From: Mycobacterium sp. GA-1199
GTDB lineage: Bacteria > Actinomycetota > Actinomycetes > Mycobacteriales > Mycobacteriaceae
Direction: 5' to 3'
Length of the DNA: 64,000 nucleotides
Assembly: GCF_001500045.1 (NCBI RefSeq)
Contig: NZ_LQIX01000054.1
Location: 1 to 64,000 of the forward strand
The notes under the pieces were generated by a model. It ran no database searches and had not been told where the DNA came from. It saw only the letters and a program-made list of their open reading frames with translations. How positions within the stretch are numbered: position 1 is the stretch's first letter; each line of letters starts with the position of its first letter. Position numbers and translations under genes: made by a program. Below, one piece after another: positions 8,611-17,527 of this stretch.

Positions 8611-9861
8611 CTACCCGCTGCCGCTGTGCAGGAAGGCCACGATCGCGTCCACGATACGGCTGGCCATCAGCGTTTTCGAACCGTGTTCCAGTGCGGACTC
8701 CGTGCCGTCGGCCGCAAGCAGCCACCCGTCGTTGTTGTCCACTTCGAACGCCCGATTCTCGCCCACCGCATTGACCACGAGCAAATCGCATCCCTTGCGC
8801 TGGAGCTTCGCGCGAGCGTGGTGGAGCACATCGCCGTTGGCGTCGCCGGTCTCGGCAGCGAACCCCACGATGGCCCGCATATTGGGCAGCTGTCCGTCGG
8901 CACGAGCCCGCACTGCACCCGCCAGCACGTCTTCGGTGCGGGTCAGTTCGATGACCGGCGCGGCGGCATCCGGATCGGCGGACTTCTTGATCTTGCTGGC
9001 CTGCATCTGCGTGGGCCGGAAGTCGGCGACCGCGGCCGCCATCACCAGTACGTGCGCGTCCGGCGCGTGCTTGGACACTGCGTCCTTGAGCTGGGCGGCC
9101 GAGCCGATGTGGACGACGTCGACGCCGGCCGGATCGATGAGCCCGGCGGTGTTGCCGGCGATCAGCGTGACGTCGGCGCCGCGCTGGGCCATCACTCGGG
9201 CCATCGCATAGCCCTGCTTGCCCGAACTGCGGTTCCCGATGAACCGCACGGGATCGATCGGCTCGCGCGTCCCGCCCGCGGAGACCAACACCTTGACGCC
9301 GGCCAAGTCGTAGGGCAGGGCGTCCGGCCGCGTCAGCAGGAGTTGGGCCAGCGTGCTGATCTCCTCGGCCTCGGGTAGGCGGCCCGCGCCGCTATCGGCT
9401 CCGGTCAACCGGCCCGACGCGGGTTCGAGGACGACGGCACCGCGTCGACGCAGCGTGGCGACGTTCTCCACCGTGGCCGGGTGCAACCACATCTCGGTGT
9501 GCATGGCCGGGGCGAACAGCACCGGACATCGCGCGGTCAGCAGGGTCGCGGTCAGCAGGTCGTCCGCGCGGCCCGCGACGGCACGCGCCAGGAGATCCGC
9601 GGTGGCGGGCGCGACGACGACCAGGTCGGCCTCCTGGCCGAACCGAACGTGCGGCACCTCGTGGACGTCGTCCCAGACGCCGGTGTGCACTGGATGGCCC
9701 GAGAGCGCCTCGAAGGTGGCGGCTCCGACGAACCGCAGAGCAGACTCGGTGGGGACGACGCGCACGTCGTGTCCGGCCTCGGTGAGCTGTCTGACCACCG
9801 TGGCCGCCTTGTAGGCGGCGATACCACCGGCGACGCCGACGATGATCCGCTTGGACTCCAT
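8611..9861 (-). CDS. coaBC: Bifunctional phosphopantothenoylcysteine decarboxylase / phosphopantothenate-cysteine ligase
   Basis: 416 aa, two-domain enzyme of coenzyme A synthesis. The N-terminal CoaC flavoprotein domain (about 1-190) has GGIAAYKA and the active-site segment APAMHTEMW. The C-terminal CoaB domain has GTREPIDPVRFIGNRSSGK, the AAAVADFRP strand and the KIKK loop that contacts the acyl-phosphate intermediate. The start at 9861 (MESKRIIVGV) was chosen because it begins the flavodoxin-like strand; the open frame runs further upstream into rpoZ. It follows rpoZ by 31 nt, in one transcription unit with mihF-gmk-rpoZ. Confidence 0.97.
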   Translation of the reverse strand: MESKRIIVGVAGGIAAYKAATVVRQLTEAGHDVRVVPTESALRFVGAATFEALSGHPVHTGVWDDVHEVPHVRFGQEADLVVVAPATADLLARAVAGRADDLLTATLLTARCPVLFAPAMHTEMWLHPATVENVATLRRRGAVVLEPASGRLTGADSGAGRLPEAEEISTLAQLLLTRPDALPYDLAGVKVLVSAGGTREPIDPVRFIGNRSSGKQGYAMARVMAQRGADVTLIAGNTAGLIDPAGVDVVHIGSAAQLKDAVSKHAPDAHVLVMAAAVADFRPTQMQASKIKKSADPDAAAPVIELTRTEDVLAGAVRARADGQLPNMRAIVGFAAETGDANGDVLHHARAKLQRKGCDLLVVNAVGENRAFEVDNNDGWLLAADGTESALEHGSKTLMASRIVDAIVAFLHSGSG

Positions 9862-9892
9862 GGCGGCCGCTCCCCTACGCCTCGCGGTGTTG

Positions 9893-10210
9893 CTACTCGC
9901 CTTCGGTGTGCTCGAGCAGGTCCGCGTGGATCTCGCGCAGTGCGATCGACAGCGGCTTCTCCTGCAGGCCCGGCTCGACCAGCGGGCCGACGTATTCGAG
10001 GATGCCGTCGCCGAGCTGGTTGTAGTAGTCGTTGATCTGGCGGGCGCGCTTGGCGGCATAGATCACCAGCGCATACTTGCTCGACGCGCGATCCAGCAGC
10101 TCGTCGATGGGCGGGTTGGTGATGCCCAACGGCGTGTCGTAGGCACTGGCGGCGGACGCGTCGAAATCGTCCACAGCGGCCAGCTGCGTGTCGGCGTGCG
10201 GGGTGCTCAC
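9893..10210 (-). CDS. rpoZ: RNA polymerase omega subunit
   Basis: 105 aa with the omega signature (PPIDELLDRASSKYALVIYA, then AKRARQIN). It assists beta' folding and core assembly. GTG start at 10210 with AGGAG nine bases upstream. It sits between gmk and coaBC, the standard actinobacterial order. The N-terminal 30 residues are variable in the family. Confidence 0.97.
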   Translation of the reverse strand: MSTPHADTQLAAVDDFDASAASAYDTPLGITNPPIDELLDRASSKYALVIYAAKRARQINDYYNQLGDGILEYVGPLVEPGLQEKPLSIALREIHADLLEHTEGE

Positions 10211-10263
10211 GAAAAATTCTCCTGGCGGTTTTAGCTGAATGCGAGATAGCTGTCGGGCCTGCG

Positions 10264-10279
10264 GCGCCGTCTCCGGCGC
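10264..10279. other. GC hairpin between gmk and rpoZ
   Basis: GCGCCG and CGGCGC arms with a 4-base loop in the 73-bp gap. It has no U-tract. It may modulate read-through or protect mRNA ends. Confidence 0.3.
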
Positions 10280-10283
10280 GTAC

Positions 10284-10859
10284 TTATCGGTGGCCCACCA
10301 GCAAGGATACCAATTCGGCGCAGGCAGACTCCAATTGAGTGTTCACGACGACGGTGTCGAAGTCGTCCTGCGCGGCGAGTTCGGCTCGGGCGGTGGCCAG
10401 CCGGCGCTCGATCGCCTCGGGTGTCTCGGTGCCGCGTCCGGTGAGCCGGTTCTTCAGCTCGTCCCAGCTCGGTGGGGCCAGGAAGACGGTGAGGGCCTCG
10501 GGCATCGCGGTCTTGACGGCCCGGGCGCCCGCGAGATCCACCTCGATCAGTACGGGCCGGTCCGCGGCGATCGCCTCGCGGACGGGCCGGGCGGGTGTTC
10601 CGGAGCGGTGCAGCCCGCCGTGGATCTCCGCCCACTCGAGCAATGCGCCGTCGGCGATCAGTTCATCGAAATCGTCAGGGGTCACGAACGAGTAATCGAC
10701 GCCGTCGACTTCCCCCGGGCGCGGGGCCCTGGTGGTGACGGACACACTGAAGTGCAGGTCGGGAACGCGTTCGCGCAGACAGCGAACGACGGTCGACTTC
10801 CCGACGGCAGAGGGGCCGGACAGCACGACTACCCGGCCGGCCCCTCGGCCGGCGCTCAA
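10284..10859 (-). CDS. gmk: Guanylate kinase
   Basis: 191 aa, phosphorylates GMP to GDP. P-loop GPSAVGKS near residue 15, GMP-binding segment around SVTTRAPRPGEVDGVDY, and the lid region. An in-frame TAG lies 9-12 bases upstream of the TTG at 10859, leaving TTG as the longest start; a GTG a few codons later (within RVVVLSG) is possible. The mihF stop is nine bases upstream, so the two are cotranscribed. The TTG start may keep expression low. Confidence 0.95.
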   Translation of the reverse strand: MSAGRGAGRVVVLSGPSAVGKSTVVRCLRERVPDLHFSVSVTTRAPRPGEVDGVDYSFVTPDDFDELIADGALLEWAEIHGGLHRSGTPARPVREAIAADRPVLIEVDLAGARAVKTAMPEALTVFLAPPSWDELKNRLTGRGTETPEAIERRLATARAELAAQDDFDTVVVNTQLESACAELVSLLVGHR

Positions 10860-10868
10860 CTTATGCGC

Positions 10869-11186
10869 CTAGGACTGGTCGAACTTTTCCAGCAGCGCCT
10901 TGCGCTGACGATCGCCGAGGCCACGCAGGCGGCGGGTCGGGGCGATCTCGAGTTCGGTCATGATCTCCTGCGCCTTGACCTTGCCGACCTTGGGCAACGC
11001 CTCCAGAAGCGCCGAAACCTTCATCTTGCCCAAGACCTCGTCGGTCTCGGCGTCCTTGAGCACCTGCTTGAGGTTGGTGCCGCCGCGCTTGAGCCGGTCC
11101 TTCAATTCGGCTCGGGCTCGACGTGCGGCGGCAGCCTTCTCCAACGCGGCCGCGCGCTGTTCGTCGGTCAACTGGGGAAGGGCCAC
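10869..11186 (-). CDS. mihF: Integration host factor mIHF
   Basis: 105 aa actinobacterial nucleoid protein, unrelated to E. coli IHF, that binds and bends DNA. The H2TH-like segment (LLEALPKVGKVKAQEIMTEL) and the basic C terminus ending near GLGDRQRKALLEKF are typical. Two starts exist: ATG 11219 and GTG 11186. GTG 11186 is preferred because GGAGG lies about five bases before it and the protein then begins MALPQLTDEQR as in characterised mycobacterial mIHF. The longer form would add an acidic 11-residue extension. It is the first gene of the mihF-gmk-rpoZ-coaBC unit. Confidence 0.95.
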   Translation of the reverse strand: MALPQLTDEQRAAALEKAAAARRARAELKDRLKRGGTNLKQVLKDAETDEVLGKMKVSALLEALPKVGKVKAQEIMTELEIAPTRRLRGLGDRQRKALLEKFDQS

Positions 11187-11615
11187 GGGTTCCTCCGTCT
11201 CATCACCATCAATTTCCATGCCTCGGCTGATTAGGGAAAATCCTCAAACAGCCAGCGACGACGACCGTACCCACGCAGGCTGACGAATGCGAACCCCACC
11301 CCCTGGTTACGGCGTCAAAAGCCCAGCGTGTCGGGCGGTAGCGCCGGGCACGCGCCCACGGCGTTTCGCGGCCAGAAGCGGCCAAATCTCGTTTTGTCCC
11401 GCCGGAACCGCCTGCATATCAAGGCAATTCGGATGGCGCCGCAGCGCTGATCGGGCGCTCAGCGCGTGACCTGCGCCACACTTCGACGCGCCCACGCCGC
11501 GGAAAAAGAAAATTTTCGCTGGTCATCAGCTTTCGGGCGTGTCGCGACCAGCCAGTTTGTGACTTCTGTGACAACAGAGACTGGCGTTGCCCGTGTTACA
11601 TCGCCTGCGAGTGCG
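11187..11615. other. 429-bp intergenic region between mihF and pyrF
   Basis: No supported gene. It holds the mihF upstream region on the right side of the mihF start and a terminator-like hairpin (11501-11553) for the pyr operon. A short TCTGT/ACAGA inverted repeat with 4-base loop occurs near 11570. From memory, M. tuberculosis carries a PE/PPE pair at this place; nothing like it is present. Confidence 0.6.
11501..11553 (-). terminator. Candidate intrinsic terminator of the pyr operon
   Basis: On the minus strand GCTGGTC (11552-11546) and GACCAGC (11524-11518) form a perfect 7-bp stem with a 21-base loop, followed directly by an A/T-rich tail with runs of four and five T. It begins 63 bases after the pyrF stop. 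It is the only hairpin with a T-rich tail noticed in the window. Confidence 0.5.
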
Positions 11616-12434
11616 TCAGGCCAGGTAGGCGACCGCGTCCCGCATTTTGCCCGCCGCTGAGCGCACCGCGCCCACGTCCGGCCCCGCGCGCAGCACCTCG
11701 CGGGACACCGCGGGCAGTAACTGGCCCGGCTGGGCCCCTCCGAACCCGCTCAACGCCTCCGGACGCCCACCCTGGGCGCCGACACCCGGGACCAGAACCG
11801 GTCCGGCGAGCGCGCTGACGTCGGGCGGTTCGGCCAGCGTGGCCCCGACCACGACACCCACCGGGCCGGGTCGAGCGGAGACGGTGCGGTTGACCGCCGC
11901 GGCGGCGTCGACGATCGATTGCGCGACGGTGCGGCCCCCGGCATCGGCACGCTGTACGGACGCGCCTTCGGGATTCGAGGTGGCCGCGAGGACGAACACT
12001 CCGCGGTCGTTGGCCGTCGCCGTCTCGATCAGCGGCTGCAGCGAGCCGAAGCCCAGGAAAGGCGATGCGGTCACCGCGTCGGCCGCCAGCGGCGAATCAC
12101 CCACCCACGCGGCGGCGTACGCGGCCATCGTGGAGCCGATGTCGCCGCGTTTGGCGTCGGCGAGCACCAGCACTCCCGCCTCGCGCAGCGCGGCGATGGT
12201 GGTCTCCAGCACCGTGAACCCGGCGGCGCCGTACGCCTCGAAGAACGCGACCTGTGGTTTGACGACGGCGTAATCGGCGAACGCGGTCACGCACACGTCG
12301 CAGAAGCGGCGCAAACCGTCGACGTCAGCGTTGAGTCCCCACGCGCGCATCAACTCCGGGTGCGGATCGATGCCCAGACACAGCGGTCCGCGCCGGGCCA
12401 CTGCATCGGCCAACCGCAGGCCGAAACCCGTCAC
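11616..12434 (-). CDS. pyrF: Orotidine 5'-phosphate decarboxylase
   Basis: 272 aa, class II (mycobacterial-type) enzyme converting OMP to UMP, the last pathway step. The catalytic segment ADAKRGDIGST is intact, as is GVGAQGG near the phosphate site. The GTG start at 12434 overlaps the carB TGA (GTGA), so translation is coupled; longer in-frame starts would lie deep in carB. It is the last gene of the pyr operon, followed by a terminator-like hairpin. Confidence 0.96.
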   Translation of the reverse strand: MTGFGLRLADAVARRGPLCLGIDPHPELMRAWGLNADVDGLRRFCDVCVTAFADYAVVKPQVAFFEAYGAAGFTVLETTIAALREAGVLVLADAKRGDIGSTMAAYAAAWVGDSPLAADAVTASPFLGFGSLQPLIETATANDRGVFVLAATSNPEGASVQRADAGGRTVAQSIVDAAAAVNRTVSARPGPVGVVVGATLAEPPDVSALAGPVLVPGVGAQGGRPEALSGFGGAQPGQLLPAVSREVLRAGPDVGAVRSAAGKMRDAVAYLA

Positions 12435-15400
12435 GTCCCCAGCACGCTGTGCAGTTCCTGCAGCGACATCACGCCGATGTCGCCGCGGATCCCGGCCTCG
12501 ATGCCCTGTACCGCCGCCGACGCACCCTGCACCGTCGTCACACACGGGATGCTGTTCGCCACTGCCGCCGAGCGGATCTCGTATCCGTCGACGCGAGGAC
12601 CCGAGTTGCCGTACGGGGTGTTGATCACCATGTCCACCTCGCCGGCCTTGATCAGGTCGACGGCGGAGGAGGCCGGCCTGTCCGCGCTCGGCTCCTGAAA
12701 GTGCTTGCGTACCTCTTCACACGGGATCCCGTTGCGCCGCAACATCTCCGCGGTACCCTCGGTGGCCAGGACCCGGAACCCGAGATCGGCGAGCCGTTTG
12801 ACGGGGAACACCAGCGAACGCTTGTCGCGGTTGGCCACCGAAACGAACACCGTGCCTTCGAGCGGCAGGGACCCGTAGGCGGCGGTCTGGCTCTTGGCGA
12901 AAGCGCTTCCGAAGTCGTGGTCGATACCCATCACCTCGCCCGTCGACTTCATCTCCGGGCCCAGCAGCGAGTCGATCTGCGTGCCATCGTGTTTGCGGAA
13001 CCGGTTGAACGGCAAGACCGCTTCCTTGACCGCGACCGGAGCGTTGCGGGCGGTGCTCGCGCCGTCCCCGGTGCGCGCCAGCACGCCTTCCTCGCGCAGT
13101 TCGGCGATCGTGGCTCCGAGCATGATCCGCGCGCACGCCTTGGCCAGCGGCACCGCGGTGGCCTTGGAGACGAACGGCACCGTGCGGCTGGCGCGGGGGT
13201 TGGCCTCCAGCACGTAGAGCACGTCGTCCTTGAGCGCGTACTGCACATTGAGCAGGCCCACCACGCCGATACCGTGGGCGATCGCTTCGGTGGCACGCCG
13301 CACGGCCTCGATGTCGCTGCTGCCCAACGTCACCGGCGGCAGGGCACACGCGGAGTCGCCGGAGTGGATACCGGCTTCCTCGATGTGTTCCATGATGCCG
13401 CCGATGTAGACCTCGGAACCGTCGCACAGCGCGTCGACGTCGATCTCGATGGCGTCCTCGAGGAACCGGTCCACCAGCACGGGATGTTCGGGTGAGAGTT
13501 CGGTGGCCCTGGTGATGTAGCCCTGCAGGGTCTCGTCGTCGTAGACGATCTCCATGCCGCGACCGCCCAGCACGTAGGACGGTCGTACCAGCACGGGATA
13601 ACCGATCTCGGCGGCGATTCGCCGAGCCTGTTCGAAGCTGGTGGCCAGGCCGAATCGCGGTGCGGGAAGGCCCGCGTTGGTCAGCACTTCGCCGAACGCG
13701 CCGCGGTCCTCGGCCAAATCGATTGCCTTGGGGCTGGTCCCGACGATCGGGACGCCGGCGTTCTGCAGGCGTTCGGCCAGTCCGAGCGGCGTCTGGCCGC
13801 CGAGCTGAACGATGACGCCGACGACACCGGGACCGCCTGCGCCGGAGACGGATTCGGCGTAGTACACCTCGAGCACGTCCTCGAAGGTGAGTGGCTCGAA
13901 GTAGAGCCGGTCGGCGGTGTCGTAGTCGGTGGACACCGTCTCGGGGTTGCAGTTGACCATGACCGTCTCGAAGCCGGCCTGACTCAACGTCGTTGCGGCG
14001 TGCACACAGCTGTAGTCGAACTCGATGCCCTGCCCGATGCGGTTGGGGCCCGAGCCGAGGATCAGCACCTTGGGCTTCTCGGTCTGCGGCGCGACCTCCG
14101 TCTCGGCGGCGGGGTCGAGCTCATAGCTGCTGTAGTGGTACGGGGTTTTGGCCTCGAACTCGGCGGCACACGTGTCGACGGTCTTGAACACCGGGTGGAT
14201 GCCCAGCCGCTGGCGCAGCGCCCGCACGCCGACCTCACCGGCGAGTTCGGGTCGCAGCGCGGCGACCTGGCGGTCGGACAGCCCGTGGTACTTGGCGCGC
14301 CGCAGCAGGTCGGCGTCGAGCACCGGCGCATCGACGATTTCGGTGCGCAGCGCGACCAGCCCGGCGATCTGCTCGACGAACCAGGGGTCGACCCCGGAGG
14401 CCTTCGAGACCTGCTCGACGGTCGCACCCTTGCGCAGCACCAACTCCAGGTCGTAGAGGCGTCCGTCCGAGGGGGTGCCCAGCCGCGCCAACAACTCGTC
14501 GACGGTGATGGTGTCCTCGTCGGGGTCGGACTTGGTCCAGAACCCGGCGCGCCCGGACTCCAGCGAGCGCATCACCTTGCCGAGCGCTTCGATGAAGTTG
14601 CGTCCCAACGACATCGCCTCGCCGACCGATTTCATGGTGGTGGTCAGCGTGCCGTCGGCGCCGGGGAACTTCTCGAACGCGAAGCGGGGGGCCTTGACGA
14701 CGACGTAGTCGAGCGTCGGCTCGAAACAGGCCGGGGTCTCCTTGGTGATGTCGTTGACGATCTCGTCGAGCGTGTAGCCGATGGCCAGCTTCGCCGCGAT
14801 CTTGGCGATCGGGAAGCCGGTCGCCTTGGACGCCAACGCACTCGACCGCGACACCCGCGGGTTCATCTCGATCACGATCAAGCGACCGTCGGCCGGGTTG
14901 ACGGCGAACTGGATGTTGCAGCCGCCGGTGTCGACGCCGACCTCGCGCAGGATCGCGATGCCCAGGTCGCGCATGGTCTGGTATTCGCGGTCGGTGAGCG
15001 TCATGGCCGGCGCGACGGTGACCGAGTCGCCGGTGTGCACACCCATCGGGTCGAAGTTCTCGATCGAGCACACCACGACCACGTTGTCGCGGCCGTCCCG
15101 CATCAACTCGAGTTCGTATTCCTTCCAGCCGAAGATCGACTCCTCGATCAGCACGTTGGCGCTCGGTGAGGCCGCGAGCCCGTCGCCGGCCATGCGGTCG
15201 ACGTCCTCGGCGGAGTACGCCATGCCCGAGCCCAGCCCGCCCATCGTGAAGGACGGACGCACCACCACCGGCAGGCCGAGATCCTTGACCGTCTCGCGGA
15301 CCTCGTCCATCGTGAAACACACGCGGGAGCGGGCGGATTCGCCGCCCACCTTGGCGACGATGTCCTTGAACCGCTGCCGGTCCTCGCCGCGCTGGATGGC

Positions 15401-15778
15401 CTCGAAGTCCGCGCCGATCAGCTCCACGCCGTGCCTGGCCAACGCACCCGACTCCGACAATGCGACCGCGGTGTTCAGCGCCGTCTGGCCGCCCAGCGTG
15501 GCCAGCAGGCCGTCGATCTTGTTGCCGCGCTCGGCCTGCTGCACGATCACCCGCTCGACGAACTCCGGCGTGATCGGCTCCACGTAGGTGTGGTCGGCGT
15601 ATTCAGGGTCGGTCATGATGGTCGCCGGGTTCGAGTTGATCAGGCTGACCTGCAACCCCTCGGCGCGCAGCACCCGGCACGCCTGGGTGCCGGAGTAGTC
15701 GAACTCGGCGGCCTGACCGATCACGATCGGCCCGGAGCCGATCACCAGGACGTGGTTGAGGTCGCTGCGCTTAGGCAT
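12431..15778 (-). CDS. carB: Carbamoyl phosphate synthase large subunit
   Basis: 1115 aa, normal size. Two tandem ATP-grasp halves (about 1-550 and 560-950) each carry GSGP-type N-terminal loops (GSGPIVIGQAAEFDYSG and GSGPNRIGQGIEFDYS). A C-terminal methylglyoxal-synthase-like allosteric domain (about 955-1115) follows. It makes carbamoyl phosphate for pyrimidine and arginine synthesis with ammonia from CarA. An 87-bp gap separates it from carA, the widest gap inside the operon. Its stop overlaps the pyrF start. Confidence 0.98.
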   Translation of the reverse strand: MPKRSDLNHVLVIGSGPIVIGQAAEFDYSGTQACRVLRAEGLQVSLINSNPATIMTDPEYADHTYVEPITPEFVERVIVQQAERGNKIDGLLATLGGQTALNTAVALSESGALARHGVELIGADFEAIQRGEDRQRFKDIVAKVGGESARSRVCFTMDEVRETVKDLGLPVVVRPSFTMGGLGSGMAYSAEDVDRMAGDGLAASPSANVLIEESIFGWKEYELELMRDGRDNVVVVCSIENFDPMGVHTGDSVTVAPAMTLTDREYQTMRDLGIAILREVGVDTGGCNIQFAVNPADGRLIVIEMNPRVSRSSALASKATGFPIAKIAAKLAIGYTLDEIVNDITKETPACFEPTLDYVVVKAPRFAFEKFPGADGTLTTTMKSVGEAMSLGRNFIEALGKVMRSLESGRAGFWTKSDPDEDTITVDELLARLGTPSDGRLYDLELVLRKGATVEQVSKASGVDPWFVEQIAGLVALRTEIVDAPVLDADLLRRAKYHGLSDRQVAALRPELAGEVGVRALRQRLGIHPVFKTVDTCAAEFEAKTPYHYSSYELDPAAETEVAPQTEKPKVLILGSGPNRIGQGIEFDYSCVHAATTLSQAGFETVMVNCNPETVSTDYDTADRLYFEPLTFEDVLEVYYAESVSGAGGPGVVGVIVQLGGQTPLGLAERLQNAGVPIVGTSPKAIDLAEDRGAFGEVLTNAGLPAPRFGLATSFEQARRIAAEIGYPVLVRPSYVLGGRGMEIVYDDETLQGYITRATELSPEHPVLVDRFLEDAIEIDVDALCDGSEVYIGGIMEHIEEAGIHSGDSACALPPVTLGSSDIEAVRRATEAIAHGIGVVGLLNVQYALKDDVLYVLEANPRASRTVPFVSKATAVPLAKACARIMLGATIAELREEGVLARTGDGASTARNAPVAVKEAVLPFNRFRKHDGTQIDSLLGPEMKSTGEVMGIDHDFGSAFAKSQTAAYGSLPLEGTVFVSVANRDKRSLVFPVKRLADLGFRVLATEGTAEMLRRNGIPCEEVRKHFQEPSADRPASSAVDLIKAGEVDMVINTPYGNSGPRVDGYEIRSAAVANSIPCVTTVQGASAAVQGIEAGIRGDIGVMSLQELHSVLGT

Positions 15779-15865
15779 CTATCGCCCCACTTTCGCGAGC
15801 GACCGTGTCTGCACACGACACGCCGCGCCCATCCGTACAATAGCGGTCGCTCACCGCGGACGACG

Positions 15866-16996
15866 TCACTTGTTCTCCCCTGCCATCAGGTCGACGAACT
15901 GGTCGAACAGATAGTTCGCATCGTGCGGTCCCGCCGCGGCCTCCGGGTGGTACTGCACCGAAAAGGCGAGCCCGCTGACGAGTTTGATGCCCTCGACGAC
16001 GCCGTCGTTGGCGCATGTGTGGCTGACGATCGCCTCGCCGAACGGGGTGTCGAAGCGCTCCCCCGCCTCGCCCTCGAGGGCGAAACCGTGGTTCTGCGCG
16101 GTGATCGCGACAGCACCGGTTTGATGGTCGATCACCGGCACGTTGATCCCGCGGTGGCCGAACACCATCTTGTACGTCGAGCGCCCCAGCGCACGGCCAA
16201 GGATCTGGTTGCCGAAGCAGATGCCGAACAGCGGGATACCCGCGCCGAGGACCTCTTTGGTGACGGACACGATGTGGTCGGCGGTGGCGGGGTCGCCGGG
16301 GCCGTTGGACAAGAACACGCCGTCGGGTTTCAGGTCGGCGATCTGCTCATAGGTCGCCGACGCGGGCAGCACGTGGCTGCGGATACCGCGCCTCGCGAAA
16401 TTGCGGGGGGTGTTGGTCTTGATGCCGAGGTCGATGGCGGCGACCGTGAACCGTTGCAGCCCTTCGGGTTCCACGATGTACGTGGTGTCGGTGCTGACCT
16501 CTCCGGCCAGGTTGGCGCCGAGCATGCCGGGCTGACTGCGCACCCGCTCGAGCAGTTCGTCGGGGTCGGCCAGCGCCGGCCCGGAGAACAACCCGGACCT
16601 CATCGACCCCCGGCTGCGCAGGTGGCGCACCACCGCGCGGGTGTCGATACCCGCGATGCCGACGATGCCCTGACGTTCGAGTTCTTCGTCGAGCGTGCCG
16701 GTGGCCCGCCAGTTCGAGGCCCTCGGCGAGGGGTCGCGCACCGCGTAACCGGCCACCCAGATCTTGTCGCCGCGGCTCTCGGCGTCCTCGTGGTTCCATC
16801 CGGTGTTGCCGATCTGCGGTGCCGTCGCGACCACGATCTGCCCGTGGTAGCTGGGATCGGTGAGCGTCTCCTGATAACCCGACATACCGGTGGAGAACAC
16901 CGCCTCCCCGAGCGCCTGCCCGACCGCGCCGAACGTCGTGCCGGTGAAGACGCGGCCGTCCTCGAGCACAAGAACGGCCTTGCCTGTTCCCCTCAC
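15866..16996 (-). CDS. carA: Carbamoyl phosphate synthase small (glutaminase) subunit
   Basis: 376 aa. N-terminal CPSase small-chain domain (LVLEDGRVFTGTTFGA near the start) and C-terminal class I glutamine amidotransferase with the nucleophile Cys in FGICFGNQILGRALG and the His/Glu in YHPEA. GTG 16996 is preferred: AGGAGG lies upstream and it overlaps the preceding stop as GTGA. The longer open frame upstream is the shadow of the PH-like gene. Confidence 0.97.
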   Translation of the reverse strand: MRGTGKAVLVLEDGRVFTGTTFGAVGQALGEAVFSTGMSGYQETLTDPSYHGQIVVATAPQIGNTGWNHEDAESRGDKIWVAGYAVRDPSPRASNWRATGTLDEELERQGIVGIAGIDTRAVVRHLRSRGSMRSGLFSGPALADPDELLERVRSQPGMLGANLAGEVSTDTTYIVEPEGLQRFTVAAIDLGIKTNTPRNFARRGIRSHVLPASATYEQIADLKPDGVFLSNGPGDPATADHIVSVTKEVLGAGIPLFGICFGNQILGRALGRSTYKMVFGHRGINVPVIDHQTGAVAITAQNHGFALEGEAGERFDTPFGEAIVSHTCANDGVVEGIKLVSGLAFSVQYHPEAAAGPHDANYLFDQFVDLMAGENK

Positions 16997-17496
16997 GCCG
17001 CCTCCTGTTCCACCCAGTGCGAGTACTCGCGGCGGTCGTTGGCGCGGAACCCGGTATCGATCTCGGTGCCCGACGGTAACCGCCACCGGATCGCGAGAAT
17101 GCCTTCGTGCGTCATCGCCTTGCCCGCGATCCCCCGCTCGGTGCGGATCTCGGTGATCGCCTCGTCGGGGATCCAGATGGGCCGGGCGCCGCTGCGCTGC
17201 AACATGATTCCTTCGGGGTAACGGGTCAGGACGGCCTTGGCGCGGAAGCCCAGGTCGCCGACCACGATTCGGTCGTTCCAATGGGGGGCCAGCGTGCTGC
17301 CGACGTACAGGCCCTTGGTGGCGGGCACGATCGCGGGCCCGACGGTGTCGGGAAGCGCAGGCAACGTGCCGATCAGTTCGGCCTGGCGCTCTGCGCGACG
17401 ACGCCATCCGCGGATCATCGCCTGGATCAGCACCGCGATCAGCACGGCCACGACGGCGGCCATGACCAGCGATGCGACGAGCGTACCGGTGTTCAT
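16993..17496 (-). CDS. Membrane-anchored PH-like protein of the pyr operon (Rv1382-type)
   Basis: 167 aa. One N-terminal membrane helix (about 6-29), then a basic stretch and a soluble beta-rich domain of the kind annotated as bacterial PH-like. It always sits between pyrC and carA in mycobacteria as far as I recall, with no known function. Coupled by GTGA overlap to carA and 31 bp downstream of pyrC. Its place suggests a role linking pyrimidine synthesis to the membrane, which is speculation. Confidence 0.8.
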   Translation of the reverse strand: MNTGTLVASLVMAAVVAVLIAVLIQAMIRGWRRRAERQAELIGTLPALPDTVGPAIVPATKGLYVGSTLAPHWNDRIVVGDLGFRAKAVLTRYPEGIMLQRSGARPIWIPDEAITEIRTERGIAGKAMTHEGILAIRWRLPSGTEIDTGFRANDRREYSHWVEQEAA

Positions 17497-17527
17497 GCGC
17501 GATCCGCCTGCGCTACTCGCTCGAAGT

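Noticed and set aside
11287..11495. Small ORFs of about 60 codons on both strands between pyrF and mihF
   Set aside because: No ribosome site, no conserved motif, and they overlap each other on opposite strands.
11560..11600. CRP-type site (TGTGAC repeats) downstream of pyrF
   Set aside because: The half sites are direct, not inverted at the right spacing, and lie after a gene end.
15431..17221. 596-codon plus-strand ORF opposite carB/carA
   Set aside because: Antisense to well-conserved enzymes, no recognisable domain.
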